Shown: positions 46,963 through 56,390 of the stretch, one piece after another
How the letters are laid out: every line of letters begins with the position of its first letter
How positions within the stretch are numbered: the first letter of the stretch is position 1
Assembly (NCBI RefSeq): GCF_031846245.1
Contig: NZ_JAVRIC010000013.1
Location: 1-64,000, forward strand
Reading direction: 5' to 3'
From: Banduia mediterranea
GTDB lineage: Bacteria; Pseudomonadota; Gammaproteobacteria; Nevskiales; Nevskiaceae
Length of the DNA stretch: 64,000 nucleotides
The notes under the pieces: model-generated
Told to the model about the DNA's origin: nothing
Seen by the model: the letters and a program-made list of their open reading frames with translations, nothing else
Database searches by the model: none
Made by a program: the position numbers and the translations under genes

Positions 46963-49008
46963 TTGTTCGACTGGGTTCAGCCACTGCTGGACTGGGTCGC
47001 GCAGCACCCGTCGTGGGCGCTGCTGATCATCGTCGCGGTGTCGTTCGCCGACGCCCTGTTCCTGCTTGGCTTCCTGTTTCCGAGCCCGGTGATCCTGTTC
47101 GGCGCGGGCGCGCTGATCGCGCTCAATGCCCTGGATCTGTGGCCGGCGCTGGTTTGCGCGGCGATCGGCGCGATGCTCGGCGATCTGCTGAACTTCGCCA
47201 TCGGCGCGCGTTACGGAAAGCGCATCCTGAGCACGAATTTTGCCGAGCGGTATCGCGAGTCGATCGGCTCGACGCGCCGCCTTTTCTACCGTCACGGCGC
47301 CAAGGGCATCATCCTGGGCCGTCTGATCGGGCTGATCCGTCCGCTGGTACCGGCCGTAGCCGCGGCCTCCGGTATGCGTCTGCTGACGTTCATGCTGTGG
47401 GATGTCGTGGCCTGCTTCGTCTGGGCCATCGCCTTCACGTTTCCGGGCATCGCCGTCGGCGCCTCGCTGCATCTGGCGGCGGAGATCGCGACGCGCTTCG
47501 CGCTGCTGCTGGCGTTCGCCTTCGCGCTGGTGTGGATGCTGCTGTTCCTGACGCGGATCGTGGCGCGATACGCACAGCACCATGCCGAAGTCTGGGTGGT
47601 GTGGCTGCTGCGCTGGAGCGGCCGGCACCGCCGCCTCGGCCGCCTCGGTGCCTGGCTGGCCGATCCCGACCAGCCTGAAACGCCGGCACTGCTGATCCTG
47701 GCCGGGCTGTTCCTGATCGCCGGCTGGCTCGGTCTCGGACTGATCTGGCTGCTGCTGCGCGGCCACCCGCAGCCGATCGACGCGATCGTCTACCAGACGC
47801 TGTCGGACCTGCATGCGCCCTGGGGCCGCATCGCCGCCTCGTGGATCACGGTGCTGGGCGATGTGCCGGTGATGCTGGTCTGCGCCGCCGCCGCCTTTCT
47901 GGCGCTGCTGTGGCTGCGCCAGGGTCGCGCCGCCGCCCATCTGGCGGCCGGCGTGGCCTTCGGTGCGGTGATCGCGCTTGGCCTCTACGCCGGCGTACAG
48001 ATCGCCGAACCGGCGCAGTTCTATGGGGAAGGCGCCGCGCACAGTCGCTTTCTCGGCAGCGATCTGATCCTGACCACGGTGGTCTACGGCCTGATTCCGG
48101 TGCTGCTGTCGGTCGGCCGCAGCGACCGCACCCGCACGCGCTACTACGGTATCGCGGTGACGATGGTCGGCCTGATCACGGCCAGCCAGCTGTATCTCGG
48201 CCTGCAATGGTTCTCGACGGCGGCGTTCGCGGTGGCGATCGGCCTGCTGTGGACGCTGGTGCTGGCGGTGGGGTATCGCCGCCACAACGCGCGCCGGGTG
48301 CCGGGGCGGCGCTTCTTCATGCCGGTGTTCGTGAGCTTCGTGGTGGCGGTGGTACTGTTCGCGCCGCTGCGCGCGCATGCGCCAGGTCTGCCGGGCCTGC
48401 CGCAGCAGCAGATGAGCGCCCAGCACTGGTTGCGCGGCGGCTTCGGCGAACTGCCGGCCTACCGCGGCGACATCGCCAACCATCACAGCCAGCCGCTGAA
48501 CCTGCAATGGCGAGGCCAGCTTGGCGACATCCGCAGCGCCCTGCTGGCCGCAGACTGGCGTGAACCGGTGCATCTGACGCCGGTCACCGCGTTGCGCATG
48601 CTGGCTTCGGAAACGCTGCTGTCGGATTTGCCGGTGCTGCCGCAGATTCACAACGGCCGTCACCCCGATCTGGTACTGACACGCGTCCGCGAGCACGATC
48701 CGCAGCAGACGCCGCGCGAAGCGGTGCTGCGCCTGTGGGCCAGCGGCTGGAGCGCGGATGGCCTGCCGCTGTGGGTCGGCGGCGTGACCACGCAATCGGC
48801 CGCGACACTCGTCTATCTGCTGCAAGTCCCGGTAACCTTGCAGAACCACGACTTGCCGCTGCTGGCCCTGCAGGCGCCGCCGGGCTTCGCCGAAACCCTG
48901 GTGGTCCATCCCGCCTACGAACGCGATCCGGGACGCTGGAGCGGCACGGTGCGTCTGCTGTACCCGGCTCCGCAGACAGATGGGGACGACGAAAATGATA
49001 CGAATTGA
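46963..49008 (+). CDS. DedA/VTT - degenerate PAP2 - LssY-C fusion membrane protein
   Basis: About 681 residues starting, most likely, at TTG 46963 (LFDWVQPLLDWVAQHPSW), 7 bp after hemL. Residues 1-200 are a DedA/VTT domain (FLFPSPVILFGAGALIAL, AIGAMLGDLLNFAIGARYGKRIL, YRHGAKGIILGRLIGLIRPLVPAVAAASGM). Residues about 230-470 are a PAP2-like helix bundle in which the catalytic motifs are gone: HSRFLGSDLILTTVVYG replaces PSGHA...VVYG, and SQLYLGLQWFSTA replaces SRLYLGxHWxxD. Residues about 480-650 are an LssY C-terminal domain (QHWLRGGFGELPAYRGDIANHHSQPLNLQW). DedA-type proteins act in lipid-carrier (undecaprenyl phosphate) handling and membrane homeostasis. Confidence 0.85.
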   Translation: MFDWVQPLLDWVAQHPSWALLIIVAVSFADALFLLGFLFPSPVILFGAGALIALNALDLWPALVCAAIGAMLGDLLNFAIGARYGKRILSTNFAERYRESIGSTRRLFYRHGAKGIILGRLIGLIRPLVPAVAAASGMRLLTFMLWDVVACFVWAIAFTFPGIAVGASLHLAAEIATRFALLLAFAFALVWMLLFLTRIVARYAQHHAEVWVVWLLRWSGRHRRLGRLGAWLADPDQPETPALLILAGLFLIAGWLGLGLIWLLLRGHPQPIDAIVYQTLSDLHAPWGRIAASWITVLGDVPVMLVCAAAAFLALLWLRQGRAAAHLAAGVAFGAVIALGLYAGVQIAEPAQFYGEGAAHSRFLGSDLILTTVVYGLIPVLLSVGRSDRTRTRYYGIAVTMVGLITASQLYLGLQWFSTAAFAVAIGLLWTLVLAVGYRRHNARRVPGRRFFMPVFVSFVVAVVLFAPLRAHAPGLPGLPQQQMSAQHWLRGGFGELPAYRGDIANHHSQPLNLQWRGQLGDIRSALLAADWREPVHLTPVTALRMLASETLLSDLPVLPQIHNGRHPDLVLTRVREHDPQQTPREAVLRLWASGWSADGLPLWVGGVTTQSAATLVYLLQVPVTLQNHDLPLLALQAPPGFAETLVVHPAYERDPGRWSGTVRLLYPAPQTDGDDENDTN

Positions 49009-49035
49009 CTCGGAACGACCCGAAAATGACTTCAA

Positions 49036-49965
49036 ATGAGTGATTCCAGCGTCATCTCGAAAATGCGCGCACGCCTCAACCGCGGCGACTCCTGGCTGAG
49101 CTACGACCTCGGCCGTATGTTCACCAGCGACAAGCTCGACGCCGACGCCATCGAAGAAATCGAAACGCGCCTGCTCACCGCGGACGCGGGCGTCGAGGCC
49201 ACCACCTGGCTGTGCGAACGGCTATCGGCGGACATCGGTGCCAGCCGCATCCGCAACGAGGCGCAGCTGCGCGCGCGGCTCAAGTCGCTGATCGTGGAAT
49301 GGCTGGCGCCGGTCTCGCAGCCGCTGGAAATTCCGGAATTCATCAAGCCGTACATCCTGTTCGTGGCCGGCGTGAACGGCGTCGGCAAGACCACCACGAT
49401 CGGCAAGCTGGCACGGCACTACAAGAACCAGGGACAGTCCGTGGTGCTGGCGGCCGGAGACACCTTTCGCGCCGCCGCCACGCAGCAGCTCAAGTCCTGG
49501 GCCGACCGCGTCGAGGTGCCGATCGTCGCCCAGGGTGAGGGTGCGGATGCCGCCTCGGTGATCTATGACGCGGTGGAAGCGGCCAAACGGCGCGGATCGG
49601 ATCTGGTGATCGTCGACACCGCCGGGCGTCTGCACACGCAGGGCCATCTGATGGACGAACTGCGCAAGATCAAGCGCGTGGTGCAGAAGCACGACCCCTA
49701 CGCGCCGCACGAGGTCATGCTGGTGGTGGACGCCACCACCGGCGGCAACGCGCTGGTGCAGGCGGTGCAGTTCCACGAGGCGATCGGTCTGACCGGCCTG
49801 ACGCTGACCAAGCTCGATGGCACCGCCAAGGGCGGTATCGTGCTGGCGATCGCCAAGCGCCTGTCGGTGCCGATCCGCTTCATCGGAATCGGCGAAGGCG
49901 TGGACGATCTGGTGCCGTTCGACGCCGAGGCTTTCGCCGAGGCGCTGGTCGGCGACACCGACTGA
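49036..49965 (+). CDS. ftsY: signal recognition particle receptor FtsY
   Basis: FtsY docks SRP-ribosome complexes at the membrane for cotranslational insertion. The 309-residue protein contains only the NG domains: N-domain helices (ISKMRARLNRGDSWLSYDLG... LLTADAGVEATTWL), then GTPase motifs GVNGVGKTTTIGKLARHYKNQG, AGDTFRAAATQQLKSWA, VIVDTAGRLHTQGHLMDELRKIKRVV, TKLDGTAKGGI, and the closing GIGEGVDDLVPFD. The acidic A-domain of E. coli FtsY is absent, as in many other bacteria. It heads the ftsY-ftsE-ftsX series. Confidence 0.97.
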   Translation: MSDSSVISKMRARLNRGDSWLSYDLGRMFTSDKLDADAIEEIETRLLTADAGVEATTWLCERLSADIGASRIRNEAQLRARLKSLIVEWLAPVSQPLEIPEFIKPYILFVAGVNGVGKTTTIGKLARHYKNQGQSVVLAAGDTFRAAATQQLKSWADRVEVPIVAQGEGADAASVIYDAVEAAKRRGSDLVIVDTAGRLHTQGHLMDELRKIKRVVQKHDPYAPHEVMLVVDATTGGNALVQAVQFHEAIGLTGLTLTKLDGTAKGGIVLAIAKRLSVPIRFIGIGEGVDDLVPFDAEAFAEALVGDTD

Positions 49966-50000
49966 GCCGCCCGCGACACTTTGGCAAAGGACGCCCGCGC

Positions 50001-50702
50001 GTGGACCCGATCATCGAATTCAAGGACGTCAGCCATCGTTACCAGAATGGCCAGGACGTGCTCTCGCGGCTGTCGTTCTCGCTGGCCCACGGCGAGATGG
50101 CGTTCCTGACCGGCGCCTCCGGCGCCGGCAAGTCCACCCTGCTCAAGGCGGTCGCGGCGATGCTGCGCCCGAGCAGCGGACAGGTGATCGTCGGCGGCGC
50201 CGATCTCGCGACGATACGCGGCGGCCGCATCGCCACCCACCGCCAGCGCATCGGCATCATCTTCCAGAATTTCAACCTGCTCCACGACCGCACCGTGTTC
50301 GACAACGTGGGTCTGCCACTGGTGATCCGCGGCTGGCGCCATCAGGACATCGCGCGGCGCGTGCGCGCGGCCCTGGATGCAGTGGAACTGCTCGGCAAGG
50401 AGCGCGTCTATCCGCTGACCCTGTCCGGCGGCGAACAGCAGCGCGTCGGCATCGCCCGCGCCATCGTCGCCAAGCCCGATCTGCTGCTGGCCGACGAACC
50501 GACCGGCAACCTGGACCCGGAAATGGCGCAGGACATCATGGGCATCTTCCGGCGCTTCAACGAGGTCGGCGTCTCGGTGCTGGTGGCGACGCACGCCATC
50601 GACCTGATCCGGCAGCTGCCGTACCGGCTGATTCACCTGGAGCACGGGCGATTGTCCGAACAAGGTCCCGTGTCGCATGGAGACCTGCATGTCTCGCCGT
50701 AA
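50001..50702 (+). CDS. ftsE: cell-division ATP-binding protein FtsE
   Basis: FtsE is the ABC ATPase of the FtsEX complex, which activates periplasmic amidases at the septum. The 233-residue protein has Walker A GASGAGKST near residue 38, the Q-loop NFNLLHDRTVFDNV, signature LSGGEQQRVGIARAI, Walker B LLLADEPTGNLDPE and the H-loop VATHAIDL. It starts from GTG 50001, 36 bp after ftsY, and overlaps ftsX by 14 bp. It is slightly longer at its C-terminus (HGRLSEQGPVSHGDLHVSP) than E. coli FtsE. Confidence 0.95.
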   Translation: MDPIIEFKDVSHRYQNGQDVLSRLSFSLAHGEMAFLTGASGAGKSTLLKAVAAMLRPSSGQVIVGGADLATIRGGRIATHRQRIGIIFQNFNLLHDRTVFDNVGLPLVIRGWRHQDIARRVRAALDAVELLGKERVYPLTLSGGEQQRVGIARAIVAKPDLLLADEPTGNLDPEMAQDIMGIFRRFNEVGVSVLVATHAIDLIRQLPYRLIHLEHGRLSEQGPVSHGDLHVSP

Positions 50703-51663
50703 GCGCAAGCCGGCACCGCCGCGCGACGGCTCCGAATCACGCATGCCGCTGCTGTCGCGGCTGGCGCACGGCCACGCCCAGGTGCTGGTGTTCACGCTGG
50801 GGCAGTTGTCGATCAAACCGCTGGGCACCTTCCTGACGGCCTTGGTGATCGGCATCACGCTGGCGATGCCGGCCGGCCTGCATCTACTGGTCAAGAACCT
50901 CGGCACGCTCAGCCACAGCTGGGAACGCAGTCTGCAGGCCTCCTTGTTTCTCAGGGAGGACGTCGACGATGCACAGGCACAGGCCCTGAGCCAGAAACTG
51001 CGCACGCGGCCCGGTATCGATCAGGTGCGCTACATCTCGCGCGACGAGGCGATGGCACAGTTCCGCGAGCATTCCGGTTTCGGCGAAGCGCTGGACATCC
51101 TGGAGACCAATCCGCTGCCGGCCGTGATCGTGGTGTTTCCGGATCCGAAACAGACGCCGACGACCATCGAACTGCTGGTGGACAGTCTCGCCAAGCTGCC
51201 GGAGGTCGACCAGGCCACGCTCGACCAGCAATGGCTGCAGCGGCTCTACGCGATCCTGGAGATCGTACGCCGCGGCGTGCTGCTGCTGGCGGCCCTGCTG
51301 GCCGCCGCCGTGGTGGTCGTGGTCGGCAACACCATCCGCCTGGACATCGAGAACCGGCGCGACGAGATCGTGGTGATGAAGCTGGTCGGCGCGCCCGACG
51401 GATTCATTCGCCGGCCGTTCCTCTATACCGGCTTCTGGTACGGGCTGAGCGGCGGCCTGATCGCGCTGATCCTGATCAGTGCTGCGCTGATCGCCGTAGC
51501 CGACCCGGCGGCGCGGCTATCCGGGCTGTACGATAGCGACTATCGGGTCGCCGGCCTGTCCTTCCTCGGCCTGCTGTCAGTGCTGGGCGGCGGTATCGCC
51601 CTGGGTTGGCTGGGTGCGTTCTGGACCGTGAGCCGGCATCTGTCGAAAATCGAGCCGACCTGA
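50689..51663 (+). CDS. ftsX: cell-division membrane protein FtsX
   Basis: FtsX is the transmembrane partner of FtsE. The 324-residue protein has a basic cytosolic N-terminus (SRRKRKPAPPRDG), TM1 (LGTFLTALVIGITLAMPAGLHLLV), and a periplasmic domain (SLFLREDVDDAQAQALSQKLRTRPGIDQVRYISRDEAMAQFREHSGFGEALDIL). TM2-4 form the FtsX permease fold, with NTIRLDIENRRDEIVVMKLVGAPDGFIRRPFLY. ATG 50689, inside ftsE, has GGAG 7 bp upstream; the ATG at 50677 is less favoured. The rpoH gene follows after a regulatory gap. Confidence 0.94.
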   Translation: MSRRKRKPAPPRDGSESRMPLLSRLAHGHAQVLVFTLGQLSIKPLGTFLTALVIGITLAMPAGLHLLVKNLGTLSHSWERSLQASLFLREDVDDAQAQALSQKLRTRPGIDQVRYISRDEAMAQFREHSGFGEALDILETNPLPAVIVVFPDPKQTPTTIELLVDSLAKLPEVDQATLDQQWLQRLYAILEIVRRGVLLLAALLAAAVVVVVGNTIRLDIENRRDEIVVMKLVGAPDGFIRRPFLYTGFWYGLSGGLIALILISAALIAVADPAARLSGLYDSDYRVAGLSFLGLLSVLGGGIALGWLGAFWTVSRHLSKIEPT

Positions 51664-51713
51664 ACACGGACCTGTGGACCTGTGGATTCGATCGGCCGGA
51701 ACTTTTGCCGCCC

Positions 51714-51740
51714 TTAGCAGTCCGAACCATCGAGTGCTAA
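51714..51740 (+). promoter_or_regulatory. CIRCE operator (HrcA site) in front of rpoH
   Basis: TTAGCAGTC at 51714-51722, a 9-base spacer, then GAGTGCTAA at 51732-51740. The consensus CIRCE is TTAGCACTC-N9-GAGTGCTAA, so 17 of 18 arm positions match and the spacer is exact. It ends 34 bp before the rpoH ATG. TTAGCA (51714) and TAACAT (51738) with an 18-bp spacer could even serve as the promoter boxes, so HrcA would block the polymerase. HrcA control is inferred; hrcA is not in the window. Confidence 0.85.
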
Positions 51741-51774
51741 CATTGCCCTGGGCGCTCACGGGAGTGCGAAATCG

Positions 51775-52641
<867 letters not shown>

Positions 52642-52663
52642 GCGACGCTGATCGTTCTTGACT

Positions 52664-52689
52664 AGCCCGGCCAACCGCCGGGCTTTTTT
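52664..52689 (+). terminator. Rho-independent terminator of rpoH
   Basis: Perfect 8-bp stem AGCCCGGC/GCCGGGCT with a 5-base loop and a run of T, 22 bp after the stop codon. Confidence 0.93.
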
Positions 52690-52724
52690 GTAGCGGCCCC
52701 GCGATGACTTCCGCGCCGGCGACC

Positions 52725-53054
52725 TCAGGCCAGCAAACCGCCGATCAGCGCACCCAGCAGCAGCATGCCGCTGCCGGCGACGAAGATCACGCTGGTGCTG
52801 GCACCCGCCAGCAGGCCAACAATCGGCAGGCCGATCAGGCTGATGCCGAAGAACAGCGCGGCGCCGACCAGCAGGCTTGGCAGAATCGCCGCGGCAAGGC
52901 CGCGCAGCACGCTGCCGGCAACCTTGCCGCCGACGATACCGGCGATCAGCGAGCCGATGCCCGGCAGCCAGAACAGCAGTACGCTCAAGATCAACATCAA
53001 CAGCGCGCCGAGCACGACGCTGCCGCGGTCCCGATTCAGGGTGGCGTCCATCAT
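52725..53054 (-). CDS. small glycine-rich membrane protein, last gene of RND operon
   Basis: A 109-residue protein with three to four hydrophobic helices (VVLGALLMLILSVLLFWLPGIGSLIAGIVGG, ILPSLLVGAALFFGISLIGLPIVGLLAG, SVIFVAGSGMLLLGALIGGLLA) and many Gly residues, resembling DUF5518/glycine-zipper membrane proteins. Its ATG at 53054 overlaps the stop of the upstream permease (ATGA), and AGGAG is placed 5 bp before it, so translational coupling to the pump is likely. Function is unknown; it might be an accessory subunit. Confidence 0.75.
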   Translation of the reverse strand: MMDATLNRDRGSVVLGALLMLILSVLLFWLPGIGSLIAGIVGGKVAGSVLRGLAAAILPSLLVGAALFFGISLIGLPIVGLLAGASTSVIFVAGSGMLLLGALIGGLLA

Positions 53055-56000
53055 GGTTTCTCCTGTGGTCCGGTCGGCGCCGACGGCGCCGCCGAAAAAG
53101 TGATTTGTCCGCGCGCCCGCGCCAGCACGCGCTGGCCCCAGTGAGCGAGATCCTCCAGGTTCAGGTAGATCGTCGGCAGCATGAACAGGCTGACGATCGT
53201 GGCAAAGCCGAGGCCGCCGACCACGGCGCGCGCCATCGGGTAATAGGCCGGGCCGTCGCCGGCCACGGCGGTGTCCGAAACCGCGAGCGGCACCATGCCG
53301 AGTATCGTGGTGCCGGCGGTCATCAGAATCGGCCGCAGACGGTCGCGCGAGCCCTGGATCAGGGCGTCCTCGCGCGAGTAGCCCTGGGCGCGCAACTGAT
53401 TCACGTAATCCACCAGCACGATGCCGTTGTTGACCACGACGCCCATCAGCACCAGAAGCCCGATCATGGCCATGAACGAGAAGCTGGTGCCGGTGAACAT
53501 GAAGAACCAGTACACGCCGACGTACGAGAACAGAATGCAGCTGATGATCGCGGAGGGCACCAGCACCGATTCGAACAGCGCCGCCATCACCAGATAGATG
53601 CAGATGATGGCGAGCAGCATGTTCACCATCATGGTCTGCTGGTCGCGCGCCTCGTCGTCGAAAGCCTGGCCATGGCCCCAGCTGTAGCCGGCGGGAAAGC
53701 TCAGCTTGGACAAGGTGTTGTCGACCAGGGCACGCGCGTCGTCGGCGGTCACGCCTTCGGCCGTGCCGAAATTGATGGTCATCGCGGTGCGGCGGTCGCT
53801 GCGCTTGATCGTGGCCGGCACGTCACCGATCGACAGGTCCGCAACCGTCGACAGCGCGATGCGATTGCCGTCGGGCGTGATGATCGGCAGCAGCATCAGC
53901 GCATCGAGATTGGTGCGATCGCGGCGCCGGAATTCCAGCAGCATGTCGACCTCACCACTCGCGGAACGGTACGGCCGCAGCTCGGTGCCACGCATCGCAC
54001 CGGCCACGACTTCCGCGACCTGCTGGCTCGACAGTCCGTTCTGATGGGCGCGTTCGCGGTCGACCTTGACGCGCACTTCCCAGGATTGGGGACCGGCGTC
54101 GAGGCGTACATCCCTGAGCTGCGGCACGCCACGCAGGATGCCGGTCACGTTCTCGGCAACCTCATGCAGACCCTCGCTGGATTCACCGAACACCTGCACG
54201 CCCAGCGCACCACTGCTGCCCGAACGCTGTTCCTCGAACGTGGGCCGTCCGATCGCGATCTCCGGCATTTCTTCGCGGATTTCGTCCTTGATCTGCTGTC
54301 CGGTCTTGCTGCGCTGATCCTCGTCCTGCAGCAGATAGACCACGGTCTGGGCCTGGTCCTGTGCGTAGTAGCTGTAGACCGATTCGATCTCGAAGCGCTG
54401 CTTGTTCGCATACAGGAAAGCCTCGATGCGATTGACCGATTCCTCGATTTTCGAAAGCGCGTAGACGTTGTCGATGTTGTAGTCCATCTCGAAGCGGCTC
54501 GAACTTTCGTTCGGGAACATGTCCATCTTGGTCACGGCTGCCGGAATCGCCACGCTGAACACCGTGAGCAGGATGAACAGGCTGGTCCAGCCGCGATGGC
54601 GCAGCGTCCAGGCCAGCCAGTGGGCGAAGTGTCGCGCCAGCCAGTCGACGGCGCGGCTGCCCTGGTTGGGGGTCACCGGAATCTTTGTGGTCAGCAACGG
54701 GATCAGGGTCACCGAGACCATCAAGGAGGCCGCCAGCGATACGCAGATCGTGACCGCGATATGCGACAGGAAGATCGTCAGCTGGGTTTGCTGGCCGACG
54801 ATGTTCGGCAGAAACACGATCGCGGACGTGAGCGTGCCCAGCGCCACGGCCAGGCCCACGGTTTTGACACCCGCCAGGGTGGCACCGCGAACATCGCCCG
54901 GCGACTGCGCACGCTGCAGGAAGATCGATTCACTGACGACCACGGAGTTGTCGACCAGCATGCCCACCGACAGCATCAGCCCCATCAGCGTGAGGATGTT
55001 GAGCGTGAAGCCGGTGAAGTACATCACCGCCAGCGTGATCAACAGCGACAGCGGCACCGCCAGCGTCACCACCAGGGTCATCAGCGCATTGCGCAGGAAC
55101 AGGTACAGCACCACGAACGACAGCAGTGCGCCGATCAGGCCGGCATTGATCAGGTCCGCCAGCGACTGTTTGACCTCCTTGGCCTGATCGGTGAACTCGA
55201 TCAGGCTGATGCCACGCATCTCCGGCAGCTGCTTGATCGCCTCGATCTCGTCCCTGACGCGCTCCGAGACAGCCACGAGATTGGAGCCGGTCTCCTTGGC
55301 CACGTTCAGACCGATTGCCTGACGGCGATTGAGGTGGCGGGCCTCCAGCAGGTCCGGCTTGGCGTAGACCACGTCGGCGACGTCGCCGAGGCGTAGCCCG
55401 TTCGGCGCGATGACCACATTGCGAATCGCATCCAGCGAATCGAAGCGTCCTTCCGGTTTCACGTAATAGCGCTTGCCAGCCTCGACCAGATCGCCGGCCG
55501 TCAGCGAGAAATTGGCGCGCTGCAAAGAGGTGGACAGGCTCGTCAGGTCCACACCGAATGCCGCGACTCGCTCGGCCGACAGCTCCACTCGAACCTCCTG
55601 AGCCTGCACGCCGTAAAGGTCCACGCGCGACACGCCTTCGATGCGCTCGATGCGGCGCTTGAGGTTGCGCTCCAGCATTTCATAGGAGTTCGAAAGATCG
55701 CGCTCCGCCGAAATACGCAGCACCAGCATCGGCTGATCGGCACCGGAAAACTTGAAGATCTGGATGCGGTCGACATCGCGCGGCATGTCGTCGCGCAGCG
55801 CGTCGATCTTGTCGCGTGCTTCCACGCTCTTGGCCGCGAGGTCCGCGCCCCAGTCGAAGAACACATTGACCTGGGTGCCGTCGTCGCGCGATTCGGATTC
55901 CATCTTGCGCACGCCGGGCAAGGTACCCAGCGCCTCTTCCACCGGGCGCGTGATGCGGCGCTCCACATCCTCGGGCGTGGAGTTGCGGTACGGCACGAAC

Positions 56001-56140
56001 ACGAAGATCGCCGGGAATTCGATGTCCGGAATCGACTCCAGCGGCAGCTTCTGGCTGCCGATGACACCGAGCAGGCTCATGCACACGAAGACCATCGCGA
56101 TGGTGATCGGGCGGGTCAGGGACAGACTGGTGGGATTCAT
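53051..56140 (-). CDS. RND efflux permease (second of a tandem pair)
   Basis: A 1029-residue RND transporter. TM1 region LTRPITIAMVFVCMSLLGVIG is followed by a porter domain with PGVRKMESESRDDGTQVNVFFDWG and YVKPEGRFDSLDAIRNVVI. TM4 has GMLVDNSVVVSESIFLQR, TM10 GVVVNNGIVLVDYVNQLR. In AcrB numbering Asp407 is kept, Asp408 is Asn, and the TM10 Lys940 position is Asn. ATG 56140 (NPTSLSLTRP) is used; the 22 upstream residues have no family likeness. It is codirectional with, and about 250 bp downstream of, the first permease. Confidence 0.9.
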   Translation of the reverse strand: MNPTSLSLTRPITIAMVFVCMSLLGVIGSQKLPLESIPDIEFPAIFVFVPYRNSTPEDVERRITRPVEEALGTLPGVRKMESESRDDGTQVNVFFDWGADLAAKSVEARDKIDALRDDMPRDVDRIQIFKFSGADQPMLVLRISAERDLSNSYEMLERNLKRRIERIEGVSRVDLYGVQAQEVRVELSAERVAAFGVDLTSLSTSLQRANFSLTAGDLVEAGKRYYVKPEGRFDSLDAIRNVVIAPNGLRLGDVADVVYAKPDLLEARHLNRRQAIGLNVAKETGSNLVAVSERVRDEIEAIKQLPEMRGISLIEFTDQAKEVKQSLADLINAGLIGALLSFVVLYLFLRNALMTLVVTLAVPLSLLITLAVMYFTGFTLNILTLMGLMLSVGMLVDNSVVVSESIFLQRAQSPGDVRGATLAGVKTVGLAVALGTLTSAIVFLPNIVGQQTQLTIFLSHIAVTICVSLAASLMVSVTLIPLLTTKIPVTPNQGSRAVDWLARHFAHWLAWTLRHRGWTSLFILLTVFSVAIPAAVTKMDMFPNESSSRFEMDYNIDNVYALSKIEESVNRIEAFLYANKQRFEIESVYSYYAQDQAQTVVYLLQDEDQRSKTGQQIKDEIREEMPEIAIGRPTFEEQRSGSSGALGVQVFGESSEGLHEVAENVTGILRGVPQLRDVRLDAGPQSWEVRVKVDRERAHQNGLSSQQVAEVVAGAMRGTELRPYRSASGEVDMLLEFRRRDRTNLDALMLLPIITPDGNRIALSTVADLSIGDVPATIKRSDRRTAMTINFGTAEGVTADDARALVDNTLSKLSFPAGYSWGHGQAFDDEARDQQTMMVNMLLAIICIYLVMAALFESVLVPSAIISCILFSYVGVYWFFMFTGTSFSFMAMIGLLVLMGVVVNNGIVLVDYVNQLRAQGYSREDALIQGSRDRLRPILMTAGTTILGMVPLAVSDTAVAGDGPAYYPMARAVVGGLGFATIVSLFMLPTIYLNLEDLAHWGQRVLARARGQITFSAAPSAPTGPQEKP

Positions 56141-56212
56141 GGAAGGCGCCGCTCGAAATCCCGCGCGACAATGGTGCTCGAAATCCCCACAGATCGCCCG
56201 AGACAAAAGCCC

Positions 56213-56324
56213 CCCTCTTCCTCCGGGACAGGGGCCGGGGCTGAGGGCGCCACGTCCGGTGAAAGCTCGAGGTACGAATCAGCGCAGCGCGCCCTCACCC
56301 CGGCCCTCTCCCGGAGGAAGAGGG
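56213..56324. repeat. large imperfect inverted repeat between the two permease genes
   Basis: 56213-56249 and 56290-56324 are inverted copies of a GC-rich word (the right arm contains cgccctcaccccggccctctcccggagg; the left is its near reverse complement), separated by about 40 bp. This type of word is dispersed in many proteobacterial genomes as intergenic palindromic repeats. It would give a strong hairpin in the transcript between the two permease genes. Confidence 0.75.
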
Positions 56325-56390
56325 AGAAAAGCCTTTGCTCGTTGCTGCCCGGGCCACATGGCGCGGCCGAATTCTTCGCCGGCGCCGTCA

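Noticed and set aside
52877-55396. 839-codon plus-strand frame opposite the RND permease
   Set aside because: Antisense to a clear RND gene; no domain, His/Arg-rich.
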